Part shown: positions 33,378 through 43,365 of the stretch, in pieces | How positions within the stretch are numbered: the stretch's first letter is position 1 | How the letters are laid out: every line of letters begins with the position of its first letter | NCBI GenBank assembly: GCA_023362775.1 | Contig: JALMGJ010000001.1 | Location: 65,730,001-65,794,000, forward strand | Direction of reading: 5' to 3' | DNA from: Charina bottae | Lineage: Eukaryota > Chordata > Lepidosauria > Squamata > Charinaidae | Length of the DNA stretch: 64,000 bases | Translations under genes and position numbers: made by a program | Notes under the pieces: model-generated | What the model saw: only the letters and a program-made list of their open reading frames with translations | What the model was told of the DNA's origin: nothing | Database searches by the model: none

Positions 33378-33869
33378 TGTTCCAGGTTTTCTTTGGTTAA
33401 CCGGAATTTCTTTATCTATTAATATACAGTAACCTAGATGAAGCTTTGATCACACTGTAGTTCACAAGATTGCAAGATTACAAATAGTTAAGAGTTATAG
33501 TTATAAGAGGTTCAGAAACTTTTTCTAACTACTGTAAATTGTCATCATTTTATGGATTCTTTTCAATAAAAAGCAATATTAAAATATTCATACAAATGAA
33601 AAAATAAATAGTATAATGACCACACAGTTCAAAAATCTTTAAAAGAGCACTGGATAACTCCAGGGAGAATTTTCTATTGTGATTGCTTCATATTACTTCA
33701 ATATCAATTAAATTAAATTTCTGAATATTAGTTGTTGAGGACCATGATGGGAAGATGTTATAACTTTCATGTTTACATATCTCCATTGTAAACCCTTGAC
33801 CACAAAGTAGCTCACCTTTGTTAGTGTTTGTTCATGCTTTTTCCTTTTCAGCAAAAAAAAATTGGTTAT
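33378..33869. other. unassigned AT-rich sequence
   Basis: No gene or repeat recognised. Confidence 0.4.
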
Positions 33870-34420
33870 TTAATTTATATGTCTTATAATAAAGTTCTAT
33901 AATTATAAAATTCTCTGGGCATCTTAAGAGAAAAACTTAGCAAGTTACAATTAATTATAAAAATTCAACAAATTACTGGTGGTACAATATAATACAACTA
34001 TATCATCAAAAGTCCACCATTCTGAAGAAAACAGATAGAAAAATGCTGTTAGGCGTTAAAACCATTAAAAACCAAGAGCAAATAGGAGAAAAATCCAAAG
34101 TTGAAACAGTATAAAACTACATCATACTTTCAAAGGCTTAGGTAAACAAAAAGATTTTTGCTTGGTGCTGAAAGGATATGTTAAGCAGGTTTCTCTAGGG
34201 AGAACATTCTGTAGCAACCGTGCTACAGCTGAAAAGGCCTCCTTTTATTTGGAAGTGAAGCTTTGAGCGAGAGACTCAATTGATAGTAGGTTTGGGTGAC
34301 TTCATGGGACACCAAGTGATTCATTAAAGCTTTAATGTCAAAAGCTTTCAACTGGATCTGAAATAAATAGAGATGATAAAACATTCTTATAATAAGTTTT
34401 AAACTTGCTAATTAATACTC
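33870..34420 (-). mobile_element. probable CR1/L2-like LINE 3' fragment
   Basis: The plus strand carries TTCTCTAGGGAGAACATTCTGTAGC, CTACAGCTGAAAAGGCCTCC and an earlier AAACCATTAAAAACCAAGAGCAAATAG. In other reptile LINE 3' ends the complement of this order encodes an ...AFSAV.P.LWN...P-like segment followed by a 3'UTR. The match is from pattern memory and is diverged, so the limits and clade are uncertain. Confidence 0.4.
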
Positions 34421-35409
34421 TTACAGCCGGATTTTCTACCAGCCGAAGATTTGAGATGCTTTCAAGTGCAGCCAGATGGACAATATCTTATAGTTAAACT
34501 CCTGAATGAGTGTTCCAATGCAATAGGCAAGTTATACTGAGAAGCCAGCTCTTTGGATAAGTCTACTGTATAATGCTGGGAAAGAGAAGGAAAGAGAAGA
34601 GGACAATTAGCAGCAAGGTGGATGGACTCAATTAGAACAGTAATGATACACTGTTGGAAGACCTGAAGAGCCAGGTTGGGGACAGATCATCCTGGAGATC
34701 ATCTATGTGGTTGTTAATAGTTGACACCAACTTGATAGCACATCGTCCATCCATCCATCCATCCATCCATCCATCCATCCATCCATCCATCCACCCACCC
34801 ACCCATGCATCCAAAGATTATAAATGCTTATTTAATTTCTAATCAATGTTATGCCACAACTGCTTATGTGCAATTGAGATATCATTGAGATATCTAAAAA
34901 AAGGCAAATGTATAATAGTTTGTAATAGGTTTCAATAAAAATTATCAGAGATTTTAAAAAAAACATTCTGCCTGTGTTTATTAGGCCTGACCTCCATTCT
35001 GGGAGCAAAAGGCAAAAGTAGAAATTGAAAGCTGATTTGCTATTAGTCCACTATTCACATTAGAAAAAGTAAATGCCTTTTGTGGTTTTCCCTACAGAGG
35101 TGTCTTTATTCATTTGACAGGTCTTTAATAACTAATTCTAGTTGTCTGGTTGCCAAGATGGATTTCCTACAGGCAGACTTAAAAGTGATTTTGTCCTTTT
35201 TGCATGCATGGCTTCAAATTATCCCAGAACAGCAAACATTAAACTTCCCTTCCAAGCCTGGGATTTTCTAAAGTGTGTTGTAATAACATAAATGGATAAG
35301 AATGCTGGTAGACAGGGGGTGGGGAGAGAGAGACAGCATGAATCAAACATGCCTATCTAAGTGTCACTATTAAGCAAGTAAGTAATCCAAAGGCAAAAGT
35401 AGGCTTCCC
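34421..35409. other. unassigned sequence with tetranucleotide repeat
   Basis: No gene; the (CCAT)n tract at 34746-34806 is annotated separately. Confidence 0.4.
34746..34806. repeat. (CCAT)n/(CCCA)n microsatellite
   Basis: About 12 uninterrupted CCAT/ATCC units followed by three CCCA units. Confidence 0.95.
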
Positions 35410-36880
35410 TGCATATATTATTGGATTTGTGATTGGCCCTGAAGTGTTGCACCCTCCTCACAAAGCCAGTGTTTGACCTGGCTATTTTGGATAATAACCA
35501 GCCTGTCTCCAGCCTTCTCTTTTTAGGAACCTTTGTTGAAAAAATGATAGGACTGCTGTTGCAGACAGCCCTGAATGAAGTAGATTATCCGGACCCTTTT
35601 CACTTGGGATTAGATCTGAGACAGAAACTGTGTTGGTTGCTCTTGTAAATTGATCTAGTGTGGGACTGCATCTCTGTTGATCTTGCTAGATCTCTCAGTT
35701 GCTTTCAGTACCATTTACCATGGTATCCTTATGGGCCAGCTACAAGGATTAGGAGTGGGTGGGGGGCTCTGTGTGGCAGTAGTTTGACTTTCCTGAGCAA
35801 CTGGTTCCATTCAAGATGGTAGAAGAACAAGCTGAGTCCTCAGGTGCTCTCCTTCCCCCCTACTGTTTAACATCTACCTAAAGCCAGTGGGGGAGGACGT
35901 CTTAGTTATATATTGACAGTCTGGGCTGAGCAGGAGATGTGGGGGAGCTTCTGTCCTAGTGCCTGGATGTGGATAGAGAGAACAGGTTTAGGCTTAATTC
36001 CAGCAAGACAACGTGGCTGCACATTGGGAAACTGACTGATCTTGGAGAAAGTGCATGTTCCTCTATTATGGGGTTGTGTTGGCTGCCAGTTAGTTTCTGG
36101 GAGCAATTCAAGGTGCTGGTGGGACCGCGGTGGCTCAGTGGTTAAGACGCTGAGTCAGAAGCCATTAAGGCTGAAAGCTCGGCAGTTCGAAACCCGAGAG
36201 CGCGAGCCGCGTGCCGGAGTGAGCTACCGGCAATCAGTAAAAAATCAGTCCCAGCTCCTGCCAACCTAGCAGTTCAAAAGCATGCAAATGCGATTAGATA
36301 AATTAGGTACCACTCCGGTGGGAAAAATCACAGGGACATGAAAGGAGCCTCCTTGGGTGTTCCCCGGGTAACGGTGATGTCACCGGCAAATCCTTTCACT
36401 ACAGAAACGCTTTGGTGCTTCTGACACGAAAAAAAAAAAAGTGCTGGTTCTCATTTTTAAAGCTCTACATGGCTCAAGCCTGGGTATGTCTGAGACTACC
36501 TGCTGTGGTTGGAATCTCCCCATCTGGAGAGATTAGGGAGAGAAGGCCTACTATTAAGGCCTACTCTGCTAAGGGATTGTCATCACTAGGGACTGTGTGG
36601 TCGAGCCTTCTTGGTGATGGTCTCTCTCTGTAGAACCACCACCTTGGGACAGAAGAGTTTCCTCTTCTCCATTAAGTTTTGAAAACCTGGCCCTTTCAGA
36701 GGGCCTTTGGGGTCAGGAGAGAAGTTGAAATACTACTGAATTGGGGGTGCATGGAGATGATATGGTGCTGGTTCTTCCGTTCCTTTGTTGCTTGTTTTAA
36801 ACTCCATCTGTTGTTCTTAACTCTATTACCGTACCAGGATTATAAGTTTCTAATAGACTTCTTGGAGTGACATAGAAACC
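35410..36880 (+). mobile_element. old CR1/L2-type LINE split by a SINE
   Basis: Decayed RT coding: NNQPVSSLLFLGTFVEKMIG (as in N-F-RPVSHLPFLGKVVEKV of the long copy), DYPDPFHLGL (DYLDPFQSGF), LARSLSCFQYHLPWYPY-type remnants near 35690-35730, then CTACTGTTTAACATCTACCT near 35860. Homology resumes after the SINE at 36441 with TTTTTAAAGCTCTACATGGC. Many stops. The LINE therefore predates the SINE insertion at 36121-36440. Confidence 0.75.
36121..36440 (+). mobile_element. tRNA-derived SINE with poly(A) tail (SINE-b)
   Basis: Begins GGGACCGCGGTGGCTCAGTGG with A box, B box GGCAGTTCGAAACCC, then the same body as SINE-a (CCAACCTAGCAGTTC... GGTACCACTCCGGTGGG, 36259-36326). Beyond the body the sequence differs from SINE-a and ends GACACG plus about 12 A. 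TSD GTGCTGGT at 36113-36120 and 36441-36448 (8 bp). It inserted into the old LINE and splits it cleanly. Confidence 0.88.
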
Positions 36881-37340
36881 TGAATAAACAAATAAACAGA
36901 GAAAAACAATATAGATTCATTTTATAGATTCTGGTCATCAGATTTGACAGAAAGTAATTCTATATATTCTCTAGATTCTGGTGAAGCTAATTCTCATTGA
37001 GATGGCAAGCCTATGACTAGCTTTCTGCATGTCAAAGGATGGGTGGGAGTTCAAATGACTGCATTTTCTTAATACAGACAAACATAAACACAGAAGCATC
37101 AATCCTATGAATGGAAATCTAGCATCATACAAAAAGAAATACTAAACACGGTCACCTGGACATCTTGTTTTTATTATATGAGCAAGAAGGGGTTTTCTTA
37201 GAAGCATTCCTACTGTGAATCTGTCTTGCAGTTTAAAGCGATACAGGTTATACCCACAGAACATTAGGCTATGGTAGGCTGTACTGCTAGTGATGGGTCA
37301 ATAGTGGGCACTGTCATCATTACCTTTATTTCCAAAATTC
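36881..37340. other. unassigned sequence
   Basis: No gene or repeat recognised. Confidence 0.35.
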
Positions 37341-37353
37341 AGCAATATATCCC

Positions 37354-37471
37354 TTTTATTTATCCCTTTTATTCTTTCATATTTCTTTTTCTACTTTTCC
37401 TTTTATGTTTCTGTAGTTTTTTAAATTTTATGTCAATTTTTATTTTAATAAAAATTATATTAAAAAAACAG
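37354..37471 (+). mobile_element. possible very short L1-type insertion
   Basis: A T-rich 118-bp segment ending TTTTAATAAAAATTATATTAAAAAAA is flanked by imperfect repeats AATTCAGCAATATATCC (about 37336-37352) and AATTCAGCAGTACATCC (about 37472-37488), 15 of 17 matching. That fits a retroposed 3' end, though the insert itself carries nothing diagnostic. Confidence 0.45.
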
Positions 37472-37772
37472 AATTCAGCAGTACATCCTATAAAATATAT
37501 ATCTTTGATTGCACTTGTTTCTTTTTCTCTCTTATTCTTGGATTTCATTTTTTTGGTTAGATTTGTTAAAATCTATTTTTATTACATTGCTGTACCCCTC
37601 CTAGAGTTGCTTCAGTGAGACAGCCAACAAACTGATTAATAAATAATAATATATTATTTTTTTAATATTATTTTTTTTATTAATTTTTGAATAATATATA
37701 ACAATACATTATAAAAAGAAAAAACCATACCAGACATAACATAACAAAACATATCCTAACATATCCTACCCT

Positions 37773-40700
37773 TGTTGTTGTTCAGTCGTTCAGTCGTGTC
37801 CGACTCTTCGTGACCTCATGGACCATAGCACGCCAGGCCTTCCTGTCCTCCACTGTCTCTCGGAGTTTACTCAAATTCATGTTCATTACATCGGTGATGC
37901 TATCTAACCATCTCATCCTCTGCCGTCCCCTTCTCCTTTTGCCCTCAGTCTTTCCCAGCATCAGGGTCTTTTCCAGTGAGTCCTCTCTTCTCATTAGGTG
38001 GCCAAAGTATTTGAGCTTCAGCTTCAGCATCTGTCCTTCCAATGAGCAGTCAGGGTTGATTTCCTTTAGGATTGACTGGTTTGACCTCCTTGCAGTCCAA
38101 GGGACTCTCAAGAGTCTTCTCCAGCACCACAGCTCGAAAGCATCAATTCTTCGGCGCTCAGCCTTCCTTATGGTCCAACTCTCACAGCCATACATTGCTA
38201 CTGGAAAAACCATAGCTTTAACTATACGGACCTTTGTCGGCAAGGTGATGTCTCTGCTTTTTAATATGCTGTCTAGGTTTGCCATAGCTTTCCTTCCAAG
38301 GAGCAAGCGTCTTTTAATTTCATGGCTGCAGTCACCGTCTGCGGTGATCTTGGAGCCCAAGAAAATAAAATCTGTCACTGCTTCCATTTCTTCCCCTTCT
38401 ATTTGCCAGGAAGTGATGGGACCAGATGCCATGATCTGGGTTTTTTTAATGTTGAGTTTCAAGCCAGCTTTTGCACTCTCCTCTTTCACCCTCATCAAGA
38501 GGCTCTTTAGTTCCTCTTCACTTTCTGCCATTAGGGTGGTATCGTCTGCATATCTGAGGTTGTTGATATTTTTCCCGGCAATCTTAACTCCGGCTTGTGA
38601 TTCATCCAGCCCGGCATTTCTCATGATGTACTCTGCATATAAGTTAAATAAGCAGGGTGATAATATACAGCCTTGTCGTACTCCTTTCCCAATTTTGAAC
38701 CAGTCGGTTGTTCCATGTCCGGTTCTAACTGTTGCTTCTTGACCCACATACAGGTTTCTCAGGAGACAGGTAAGGTGGTCTGGTACTCCCATCTCTTTAA
38801 GAATTTGCCACAGTTTGTTGTGATCCACACAATCAAAGGCTTTAGCGTAGTCAATGAAGCAGAAGTAGATGTTTTTCTGGAACTCTCTTGCTTTTTCCAT
38901 GATCCAGCGAATGTTGGCAATCTGATCTCTAGTTCCTCTGCCTCTTCGAAACCCAGCTTGCACTTCTGGTAGTTCTCGGTTCACATGCTGCTGAAGCCTA
39001 GCTTGTAGGATTTTGAGCATAACCTTGCTGGCATGTGAAATGAGTGCAATTGTACGGTAGTTTGAACATTCTTTGGCATTGCCTTTCTTTGGAATTGGAA
39101 CATAAACTGACCTTTTCCAATCCTGTGGCCACTGTTGAGTTTTCCAAATTTGTTGGCATATTGAGTGCAGCACTTTAACAGCATCATCTTTTAGGATTTT
39201 AAATAGCTCAGCTGGGATACTGTCTTCTCCGCTAGCTTTGTTGTTAGTAATGCTTCCTAAGGCCCACTTGACTTCACTCTCTAGGATGTCCGGCTCAAGG
39301 TCAGTGACCACACCATCGTATTTATCAGGGATATTAAGATCTTTCTTGTATAGTTCTTCTGTGTATTCTTGCCACCTCTTCTTAATCTCTTCTGCTTCTG
39401 TTAGGTCCCTGCCTTTTTTGTCCTTTATCATGCCCATCTTTGCACAAAACGTTCCCTTGATATCTCCGATTTTCTTGAAGAGATCTCTAGTCTTCCCCAT
39501 TCTATTGTTTTCCTCGATTTCTTTGCATTGTTCATTTAAGAAGGCCTTCTTATCTCTCCTTGCTATTCTCTGGAATTCTGCATTCAGTTGTTTATATCTT
39601 TCCCTTTCTCCCTTGCCTTTTGCTTCCCTTCTTTCCTCAGCTATTTGTAAAGCCTCATCAGTCAGCCACTTTGCTTTCTTGCATTTCTTTTTCTTTGGGA
39701 TGGTTTTAGTTGCTGCCTCCTGTACAATGTTACGAACCTCCATCCATAGTTCTTCAGGCACTCTGTCTACCAGATCTAATCCTTTAAATCTATTCCTCAC
39801 CTCCACTGTATATTCATAAGGGATATGATTTAGGTCATACCTGATTGGTCTAGTGGTTTTCTCTACGTTCTTTAATTTAAGCCTAAATTTTGCGATAAGA
39901 AGCTCATGATCTGAGCCACAGTCAGCTCCAGGTCTTGTTTTTGCTGATTGTATAGAGCTTCTCCATCTTTGGCTGCAAAGTATATAATCAATCTGATTTC
40001 GGTATTGACCATCTGGTGATGTCCATGTGTAGAGTCGTCTCTTGTGTTGTTGGAAAAGAGTGTTTGCTATGACCAGCGTGTTCTCTTGACAAAACTCTAT
40101 TAGCCTTTGCCCTGCTTCATTTTGTACTCCGAGGCCGAACTTGCCTGTTATTCCGGTTATTTTTTGACTTCCTACCTTAGCATTCCAGTCCCCTATGATG
40201 AAAAGGACATCTTTTTTTGGTGTTAGTTCTAGAAGGTGTTGTAGGTCTTCATAGAACCGGTCAACTTCAGCTTCTTTGGCATCAGTGGTTGGGGCATAGA
40301 CTTGGATCACTGTGATGTTGAATGGTTTGCCTTGGATTCGAACTGAAAGCATTCTGTCGTTTTTGAGGTTGTACCCCAGTACTGCCTTTCCTACTCTTTT
40401 ATTGACTATGAGAGCTACTCCATTTCTTCTAAGGGATTCTTGCCCACAGTAGTATATATAATGGTCTCCTGAATTAAATTCGCCCATTCCTGTCCATTTT
40501 AGTTTGCTGATTCCCAATATGTCGATGTTCAATCTTGTCATCTCATGTTTGACCACATCCAGCTTACCTTGATTCATAGTTCTTACATTCCAGGTTCCTA
40601 TGCAATATTGTTCTTTACAGCATCGGACTTTCCTTCCACTTCCAGACACATCCACAACTGAGCGTCCTTTCGGCTTTGGCCCAGCCGTTTCACACTTTCT

Positions 40701-40968
40701 GGAGCTACTCGGAATTGCCCTCCACTCTTCCCCAGTAGCATTTTGGACACCTTCCGACCTGAGGGGCTCATCTTCCGGCGTCATATCTTTTAGCCTTTTG
40801 ATACTGTCCATGGGTTTTCTTGGCAAGGATACTGGAGTGGTTTGCCATTTCCTCCTCCAGTGGACCACGTTTTGTCAGAACTCTCCATCATGACCTGTTC
40901 TTCTTGACCTGACTTCATTGAGTTACGCAAGCCCCTTCGCCACGACAAGGCAGTGATCCATGAAGGGG
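37773..40968 (-). mobile_element. full-length BovB (RTE) LINE
   Basis: A perfect 11-bp TSD TATCCTACCCT lies at 37762-37772 and 40969-40979. The element is 3,196 bp, the usual BovB length. It keeps the 5' end (minus strand: CATGGATCACTGCCTTGTCG, then AGTTCTGACAAAACGTGG) and the 3' end (AGAGTCGGACACGACTGAAC...AACAACAACAAG). The coding frame has no stop. The 3' terminal 17 bp block at 37791-37807 is identical to the tail of SINE-a copies. BovB is known for horizontal transfer between squamates, ruminants and other animals. Target: the 3'UTR of the old L1. Integrity and a perfect TSD indicate a young insertion. Confidence 0.97.
37782..40868 (-). CDS. BovB ORF2: APE endonuclease + reverse transcriptase, intact
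   Basis: An uninterrupted 1,028-codon frame. The first codon of the frame is GTG; the first in-frame ATG is codon 20 (about 40811, start MDSIKRLKDM), giving 1,009 residues, and a second at codon 29. Numbering from the GTG: endonuclease residues about 88-330, with IGTWNVRTM (90-98), GDWNAKVG (226-233) and SDHELL (319-324) carrying catalytic Asn, Asp and His; reverse transcriptase about 560-830, with FIDYAKAFDCVDH (about 671), RQGC (about 731) and catalytic YADD (773-776); C-terminus WLDSITDVMNMN to TRLND. All key residues are present. The protein nicks target DNA and copies BovB RNA at the nick, and likely serves SINE-a in trans. Whether it is expressed cannot be seen here. Confidence 0.95.
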   Translation of the reverse strand: MVHWRRKWQTTPVSLPRKPMDSIKRLKDMTPEDEPLRSEGVQNATGEEWRAIPSSSRKCETAGPKPKGRSVVDVSGSGRKVRCCKEQYCIGTWNVRTMNQGKLDVVKHEMTRLNIDILGISKLKWTGMGEFNSGDHYIYYCGQESLRRNGVALIVNKRVGKAVLGYNLKNDRMLSVRIQGKPFNITVIQVYAPTTDAKEAEVDRFYEDLQHLLELTPKKDVLFIIGDWNAKVGSQKITGITGKFGLGVQNEAGQRLIEFCQENTLVIANTLFQQHKRRLYTWTSPDGQYRNQIDYILCSQRWRSSIQSAKTRPGADCGSDHELLIAKFRLKLKNVEKTTRPIRYDLNHIPYEYTVEVRNRFKGLDLVDRVPEELWMEVRNIVQEAATKTIPKKKKCKKAKWLTDEALQIAEERREAKGKGERERYKQLNAEFQRIARRDKKAFLNEQCKEIEENNRMGKTRDLFKKIGDIKGTFCAKMGMIKDKKGRDLTEAEEIKKRWQEYTEELYKKDLNIPDKYDGVVTDLEPDILESEVKWALGSITNNKASGEDSIPAELFKILKDDAVKVLHSICQQIWKTQQWPQDWKRSVYVPIPKKGNAKECSNYRTIALISHASKVMLKILQARLQQHVNRELPEVQAGFRRGRGTRDQIANIRWIMEKAREFQKNIYFCFIDYAKAFDCVDHNKLWQILKEMGVPDHLTCLLRNLYVGQEATVRTGHGTTDWFKIGKGVRQGCILSPCLFNLYAEYIMRNAGLDESQAGVKIAGKNINNLRYADDTTLMAESEEELKSLLMRVKEESAKAGLKLNIKKTQIMASGPITSWQIEGEEMEAVTDFIFLGSKITADGDCSHEIKRRLLLGRKAMANLDSILKSRDITLPTKVRIVKAMVFPVAMYGCESWTIRKAERRRIDAFELWCWRRLLRVPWTARRSNQSILKEINPDCSLEGQMLKLKLKYFGHLMRREDSLEKTLMLGKTEGKRRRGRQRMRWLDSITDVMNMNLSKLRETVEDRKAWRAMVHEVTKSRTRLND

Positions 40969-41134
40969 TATCCTACCCTAACATTTTATAATTTTACATA
41001 ATTAACCTTGATCTAATCTAAACTAACCTAACCAAAAAAAAAAAAAAAACAATACTTCTTCCTGTTTGACAAAGCTAACCAATGGCTGTTGTGGGTCTTC
41101 CGGGCTGTGTGGCCGTGTTCTGGAAGTTGTGGTT

Positions 41135-41175
41135 CCTAACGTTTCGCCAGCATCTGTGGCCAGCATCTTCAGAGG
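41135..41175 (-). ncRNA. hammerhead-like motif, left PLE repeat (family 1)
   Basis: Minus strand: CCT, CTGAAGA, T, GCTGGC, loop CACAGAT, GCTGGC, GAAACGTT, AGG. The 6-bp stem II contains two G-U pairs and the flanking CCT/AGG closes stem I. The core is intact except for the extra base after CTGAAGA. Confidence 0.5.
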
Positions 41176-41869
41176 GCAGGAGCACAGATAGAAGCAAAAT
41201 CTCTGTGCCCAGGTAGAGTGGCAATGTTCTATTTAAACGTTCCGACAGACACGGAGACTGAAAACACTCCGGAACAGAAAAGCACACCTTCTCTGCTCCT
41301 TAACCTTCCTAGTGCGATGCAGAGATACCAGGACCATTCCAGCTTTTCTCAGAACGAAAAGGACCTTCAAATCGTCACAAGCCAGCTGCATTTACGACCG
41401 CCTTGAACAAGCCCTCCTGCGCGAGAGAATTCACACAACCCACCGAAACCTTGCCATCACAGAAAAAGATCTATTCGACACACATATGAGCCTTAGTCAC
41501 AAAATGAGAAGCCAGGATTGGGACAAGATTGATACCATATCCTACAGAAAAATGGAAAAGGACATCTTTGACTACACAAACAGACAAAAGCAAAAATTCA
41601 ACAAATGCCAAAACAGTCAACCAAAACCGGCACTGGATACTTCACGCATTGTCATCAATTTGACAGAACGCCTGCTCTCTCCTGAAGAAACCTCCATCCT
41701 AAGCAAAGGAGGAAACTTTGCAATTACACCCACCAGAATTCCAGTGGAAGATATCATTGCCAGTGTGGAATCAGCCATTCACCAACGTCCAGAGGAAGAA
41801 GCAGAAGAAATAAGGGGTGAAGTGGCAAGAATCCTAAGGAAAGCAAAGCCCCCCACCAGCAACATTACT

Positions 41870-43365
41870 TTTTTTTTTTTTTTGGGTATTGGCTTTTTTT
41901 TTTTTTTTGAATCTTTATTCTTTACACCGTTAAAATACACATACAAGAAAAAGAACACAGAAAAAAAAAGGAAAAAATTCTACAAACATAAAACAGAACA
42001 CAATACATTACATAACACAATCCATTGCATAATTACATTTCTTGTTTCATTAAAATACATCTTTACCCTCTTTCCCTAACTTCCTTATCCTTCTTCCCTC
42101 TTCTTCCCTCTTCTTTTCGGCACCTTCTTAAACACTCTAACCACGTCCTTCTTTCCTTCCTCTACCTACTCTTACCTTCTCTACTTTCCTTTACAAAAAA
42201 AAAAAAAAAACACCTAACCAGACAAACAAAATGGACTTCCTACTTTCTCACCACTATTCTCTAGAACTTTTTCTATATAGATTTAGTATATATAATTAAT
42301 TTTTTTAACATTCACAAATCTTATATACAATAATTTATAATTTATATTTTTTGAGTTTTTTCTATAAATCTGTAAAATGGATCCCAACATAAATTAAATT
42401 CTTCCATATTCTTATCATTTAATAAATCCGTTAACTTAGCCATCTGTGCTAAATCCATCCTTTTTAACAACCATTCATCTATTGTAGGTGAACATTCCTC
42501 TTTCCAATGTCTCGCCCATATAATTCTGGCCGCAATTATTAAATAGAATAATAATTTTCCATATTTCGTATGTATCTCTGGTTTTATAAATCCCAATAAG
42601 TACATCTCAGGTTCTTTACTTAAATCTTCTTCCAATATTTCACATATTGTCCGATGTATTGTATTCCAATATTTTTTTGTTTTATGACATGACCACCAAA
42701 GGTGAAAAAAAGTACCCACTTCTTTTTTACATTTCCAACATCTATTAGATAATCTGTTATTCATTTTAGACAATGTGTTTGGAGTTAAGTACCACCTATA
42801 CATCATTTTATAAAAATTTTCTTTCATATTGTAATTCAATGTAAATTTTAAGTCTTTTAACCACATATTTTCCCAAATATCAATTTGAATGTTATGACCT
42901 AAATTCTCTTCCCAAATACTCATACATTTCTTTTTAGGCAGATTTATCGAGTTGTTTTGACTTAATATTTTATATATTTTTGCAATTAGGTGATCTTTAT
43001 CTTTCCATAACACACTGTCCCAATTGGTCACATTTTCTTTAAATTTAAAGTTTTTATTATCCACTTTAAACTGTTCTTTAATCTGGGCGTAAGAAAACCA
43101 ATTGCAATTAAACCCTTCCTTTAGTAAATCTTCTCTTGATTTTAGTTTATAGTTTGATCCCTCAAATATTAATAAATCTTTATACGTTAACCAATTCCCT
43201 TTATTTAAATTACCATGCCATGTAAAAGCTTCTTGTGGCGAAATCCACAGAGGTAAATTTGGTAAAATTGTATTTTTATATTTAAGCCAAATTTTTAATA
43301 TTGATTTCCTAATGGGATGATATTTAAATGCCAAATTTGCTTTAATCTTGTTATACCTATATATA
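41870..43365 (-). mobile_element. 5'-truncated L1, second lineage, inside PLE
   Basis: A perfect 16-bp TSD CACCAGCAACATTACT lies at 41854-41869 and 43366-43381. The T-rich start (41870-41910 on the plus strand, interrupted by GGGTATTGGC) is the poly(A) end. The insert holds about 430 bp of 3'UTR and the ORF2 C-terminus, 5'-truncated at 43365. Length 1,496 bp. Confidence 0.95.
42342..43334 (-). pseudogene. L1 ORF2 C-terminus (330 codons, open)
   Basis: The fragment is uninterrupted to its natural stop. It reads HPIRKSILKIWLKYKNTILP, LPLWISPQEAF, MYRWYLTPNTLSKMNNRLS and the cysteine motif CWKCKKEVGTFFHLWWSC-HKTKKYW, which marks L1 ORF2 C-termini. It parallels 45694-47001 of the host L1 along its whole length at roughly two thirds identity, so it comes from a different L1 lineage. 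Without RT and endonuclease it is inert. Confidence 0.93.

Noticed and set aside
39238..39819. Plus-strand frames across the BovB (310 and 193 codons)
   Set aside because: They are antisense shadows of the intact BovB frame.
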